Origin: an uncultured Dialister sp.
Lineage (GTDB): Bacteria > Bacillota > Negativicutes > Veillonellales > Dialisteraceae
Reading direction: 5' to 3'
Length of the DNA stretch: 61,310 nucleotides
NCBI GenBank assembly: GCA_934216155.1
Contig: CAKQBK010000005.1
Coordinates: 1 to 61,310 of the forward strand
Positions within the stretch are counted from its first letter, which is position 1; every line of letters starts with the position of its first letter. This document shows positions 59,548 to 61,310 of this stretch, one piece after another. A program made the translations under genes and the position numbers. The notes below the pieces were generated by a model. It made no database searches. It saw only the letters and a list, made by a program, of their open reading frames with translations, and was not told the origin of the DNA.

Positions 59548-59988
59548 TTAACGGATGTTGAGTTTCAATTCTTCAGGTTTCTGAGCAGCATGTGGATGTT
59601 CGCTGCCAGCATAAACGTGAAGTTTACGATACATCTGAGCGCCAAGCTTGTTCTTTGGAAGCATGCCGCGGATAGCGTGTTCAACAACCCATACCGGTTT
59701 TTCACGAAGAGCGTCGCCAGCCTTCTGGTATCTGTCTCCGCCGATGTATCCGGTGTAGTGGAAATATTCTTTCTTCAGCAATTTCTTACCGGTCAGAACG
59801 ACTTTATCTGCGTTGATGATGACAACGTTGTCACCTGTATCAACATGCGGTGTGTAGGTAGGTTTATTTTTGCCGGTCAGAACTTTAGCAACGCTTGCAG
59901 CCAGGCGGCCAAGTGTCAGTCCTTCAGCATCTACGATATACCATTTACGGGTAATGTTTCCCGCATTGGCCATAAATGTGCTTTTCAT
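59548..59988 (-). CDS. rplM: Ribosomal protein L13 (uL13)
   Basis: 146-residue large-subunit protein, an early assembly factor binding 23S rRNA. KWYIVDAEGLTLGRLA near 15-30, HVDTGDNVVIINADK near 48-62, and the terminal HPHAAQKPEELKL are as expected. AGGAGG is ten bases before ATG 59988. First gene of the operon with rpsI. Confidence 0.98.
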   Translation of the reverse strand: MKSTFMANAGNITRKWYIVDAEGLTLGRLAASVAKVLTGKNKPTYTPHVDTGDNVVIINADKVVLTGKKLLKKEYFHYTGYIGGDRYQKAGDALREKPVWVVEHAIRGMLPKNKLGAQMYRKLHVYAGSEHPHAAQKPEELKLNIR

Positions 59989-60075
59989 TATAAATGATTC
60001 CTCCTGAATAAAAAACAGAACCGCAAGATGTCATCCTTCCTCCGGGGCTAGTGGTTTCCGGACAAATCTCACAAG
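59989..60075 (-). promoter_or_regulatory. Leader of rplM, possible autoregulatory RNA
   Basis: The transcript from the strong promoter has an 85-base leader with TCCGG...CCGGA and GGATGACATC-type segments before AGGAGG. Firmicutes rplM-rpsI operons often carry an L13-binding leader. The fold here is only suggestive. Confidence 0.35.
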
Positions 60076-60079
60076 GAGT

Positions 60080-60108
60080 ATTATACGTGTTTTTTATACC
60101 CATGTCAA
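60080..60108 (-). promoter_or_regulatory. Promoter of rplM-rpsI
   Basis: TTGACA (60103-60108), 17 bases, TATAAT (60080-60085), a perfect pair on minus. Confidence 0.93.
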
Positions 60109-60124
60109 TAGATTTTTTATATTT

Positions 60125-60597
60125 TTATTGTTAAAAGTTGCTCAGATAACTCAGGTTTCTCAGGTGGCTCAGGATTCTCAGGTTACTCAGGATTCTCAGG
60201 TTACTCAGGTTCGTCGAATGTGCCTCTACCCATATCCGTCATTTCGACCGGTCGTATTTGCGCTTGGTGATTGAGTAGTTGTGAAACTGGATATGGAGGA
60301 GAGTGGAAAAATCTCGCAGCAATAGCGAGAAGGGCAATGAGAAATATCCCGTAACGGCAGAATTATTGGTATGCAAAACAAGTGAATTGCAATGGCATTC
60401 GTCATTTATCTCCCCCTTTGGGGGAGAACACAAGAGGGGGCAGCTCTAACGAGCTACTTCATTTTGTTGAATAAGCCGTAATGGTATGATTCTTCAAGCC
60501 CTTACCGCTAGTGCCGCTGAGATTTCTCCACTCAGGGGCACATCTCATTTCAATACATTTATACCATCAAGCACAAACAGGATCGGTCGAAATGACG
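60125..60597. repeat. CTCAGG words and a GACCGGTC-ended element with an inserted GC-rich element
   Basis: Seven CTCAGG-type words (60140-60215) precede CGTCATTTCGACCGGTCG (60237). The right end is GATCGGTCGAAATGACG at 60597. At 60408-60445 a CTCCCCCTTTGGGGGAG...AGAGGGGGCAG element is inserted, making this copy 361 bp instead of about 287. Confidence 0.8.
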
Positions 60598-60601
60598 AGA
60601 A

Positions 60602-60780
60602 TGGTTAGAGGCACATTCGACGAGCCCTGAGAACCTTCAGAACCCTCAGAACCTTTAGAACCTTATCAGACCTAGCGATTTTCCAGAAATAATCAGAACT
60701 GATGACACTAACGGCTATCAGCACATTCAAGAAACCTGAGCAACTTGAGCTACCTGAGAACCTTGAGTAACCTGTAATCA
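60602..60780. repeat. Direct repeat unit with AGAACCTTCAG words, copy 1
   Basis: AGGCACATTCGACGAGCC, AGAACC words, CTAGCGATTTTCCAGAAATAATC, TGATGACACTAACGGCTATCAG, then GAAACCTGAGCAACTTGAG words. A direct copy follows at 60950-61125. Confidence 0.75.
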
Positions 60781-60788
60781 CCAGCGAT

Positions 60789-60932
60789 CTGCATAACTTT
60801 ATTGAATAAGCCGTAATGATATGATTCATCAAGCCCTTCCCGCTACTGCTGAGAGATTTCTCCACTCCGATGCACATGGTATTTCATAACTTTTGTGTCA
60901 CCAAGCACAAATACGACCGGTCGAAATGACGG
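60789..60932. repeat. Right half of a GACCGGTC-ended element
   Basis: GCCGTAATGATATGATTC to CGACCGGTCGAAATGACGG, including GAGATTTCTCCACTCC. The left half is absent. Confidence 0.75.
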
Positions 60933-60949
60933 CTTTGGCTAAGAGGCAC

Positions 60950-61125
60950 ATTCGACGAACCTTTAGAACCTTTTGTACCTTTAGAACCCTTAGCACTTTG
61001 TCATATCTAGCGATTTCCCGGAATAATCAAAACAGATGACACTAACGTCTATCAGCACATTCGAGAAACCTGAGCCACCTGAGAATCTTGAGCAACCTAA
61101 GCAACCTGTAACCTCAGAAGAAATC
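60950..61125. repeat. Direct repeat unit with TAGAACC words, copy 2
   Basis: Same order of blocks as 60602-60780: AGGCACATTCGACGAACC, TAGAACC words, CTAGCGATTTCCCGG, GATGACACTAACGTCTATCAG, GAGAAACCTGAGCC words. Confidence 0.75.
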
Positions 61126-61145
61126 ATCCCATTTGCCGCTTGCCG

Positions 61146-61310
61146 AAAAAGGCAAACATAAAAAGGCATAGTATCCCCCTGGAAGGCGAGAAGGATCCTA
61201 TGAACCCCCACGCTAGATCGGAGACAGCGCGTTGCTGGTCTCCACCCGCAGGTGAAGGAGTGCTCTTGGTCTTGTCGCTAGCACGGATGCGGTACGGAAG
61301 TCCTGTTATG
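61146..61310 (-). ncRNA. Structured RNA candidate cut by the window edge
   Basis: Read on minus, hairpins follow one another: GTGCT...AGCAC (61232-61283 region), GGAGACCAGC-AACGC-GCTGTCTCC (a near-perfect stem), and CATAGGATCC...GGATACTATG followed by CCTTTTT, which looks like a terminator near 61163. Base composition differs from the flanking repeats and no open frame is convincing. It looks like the 3' part of a stable RNA that starts beyond the window. I could not match it to RNase P RNA, SRP RNA or 6S RNA. Confidence 0.45.

Noticed and set aside
61146..61310. RNase P RNA, SRP RNA or 6S RNA
   Set aside because: GGAAGTCC invites an RNase P reading, but the AGGAAAGTCC block and other universal segments are missing; no SRP tetraloop; 6S cannot be argued without the missing half.

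Overview
The window looks like chromosomal DNA of a diderm Firmicute (Negativicutes, Veillonellaceae; Dialister or a close relative is my best guess, not proven). A Tad/Flp pilus locus with an outer-membrane secretin (CpaC/RcpA-like) implies an outer membrane. A T-box leader with a canonical AGGGTGGTACCGCGG box, a G5/3D-domain cell-wall protein, AGGAGG-type ribosome sites and TTGACA-17-TATAAT promoters are Firmicute traits. Most genes lie on the minus strand. Only the exopolyphosphatase, queF, two PAS-containing genes and one Rpn-type nuclease are clearly on plus.

Layout: 0.6-4.2 kb, Sel1-repeat protein with thiM and thiE (thiamine salvage), then thioredoxin. 4.8-5.2 kb, tmRNA. 5.5-9.8 kb, P1-family peptidase, rluD-lspA, and a DUF348/G5/3D protein. 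10.4-16.3 kb, polyphosphate block: ppk in one operon with a Ppx-like protein that has lost its active-site motifs, and a normal ppx divergently placed. 16.9-21.2 kb, queF, a lone PAS domain, and a PAS-GGDEF(degenerate)-EAL c-di-GMP phosphodiesterase. 21.6-34.9 kb, Tad pilus locus (DUF192, tadC, cpaF, tadE, two flp pilins, tadB, two CpaE-like ATPases, secretin cpaC, cpaB), with its prepilin peptidase displaced to 40.3 kb behind two large membrane proteins and an Rpn nuclease. 41.2-44.5 kb, ECF transporter (EcfT, EcfA, and an S-component/ATPase fusion) under a T-box. 44.8-49 kb, mscS, folD and fhs (one-carbon metabolism). 50.2-58.9 kb, class B PBP, CCA-adding enzyme, malic enzyme, speD, rdgB and a probable dead N6-methyltransferase-like protein. 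59.1-60 kb, rplM-rpsI.

The most unusual trait is the density of intergenic palindromic elements. Several families have a conserved core flanked by arms built from short reiterated words such as GTGACTG, AGAACCTTC, CTCACTTCTAA and GGTTATAA. The words differ between copies, yet the two arms of a copy still pair. Several genes end inside such arms. Two DUF559 nuclease-like genes (one broken by TGA) and one 23S-IVS-type four-helix-bundle gene sit inside the Tad locus, bounded by repeat copies as if they were cargo. I regard repeat-bounded cargo cassettes plus word-swapped palindromes as the best candidate for an undescribed system here.

Two further structured-RNA candidates (8.39-8.55 kb and the right edge) and a FolD lacking both its cyclohydrolase Lys and Gln are also worth attention. 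All functional calls rest on reading motifs by eye; no database search was possible.
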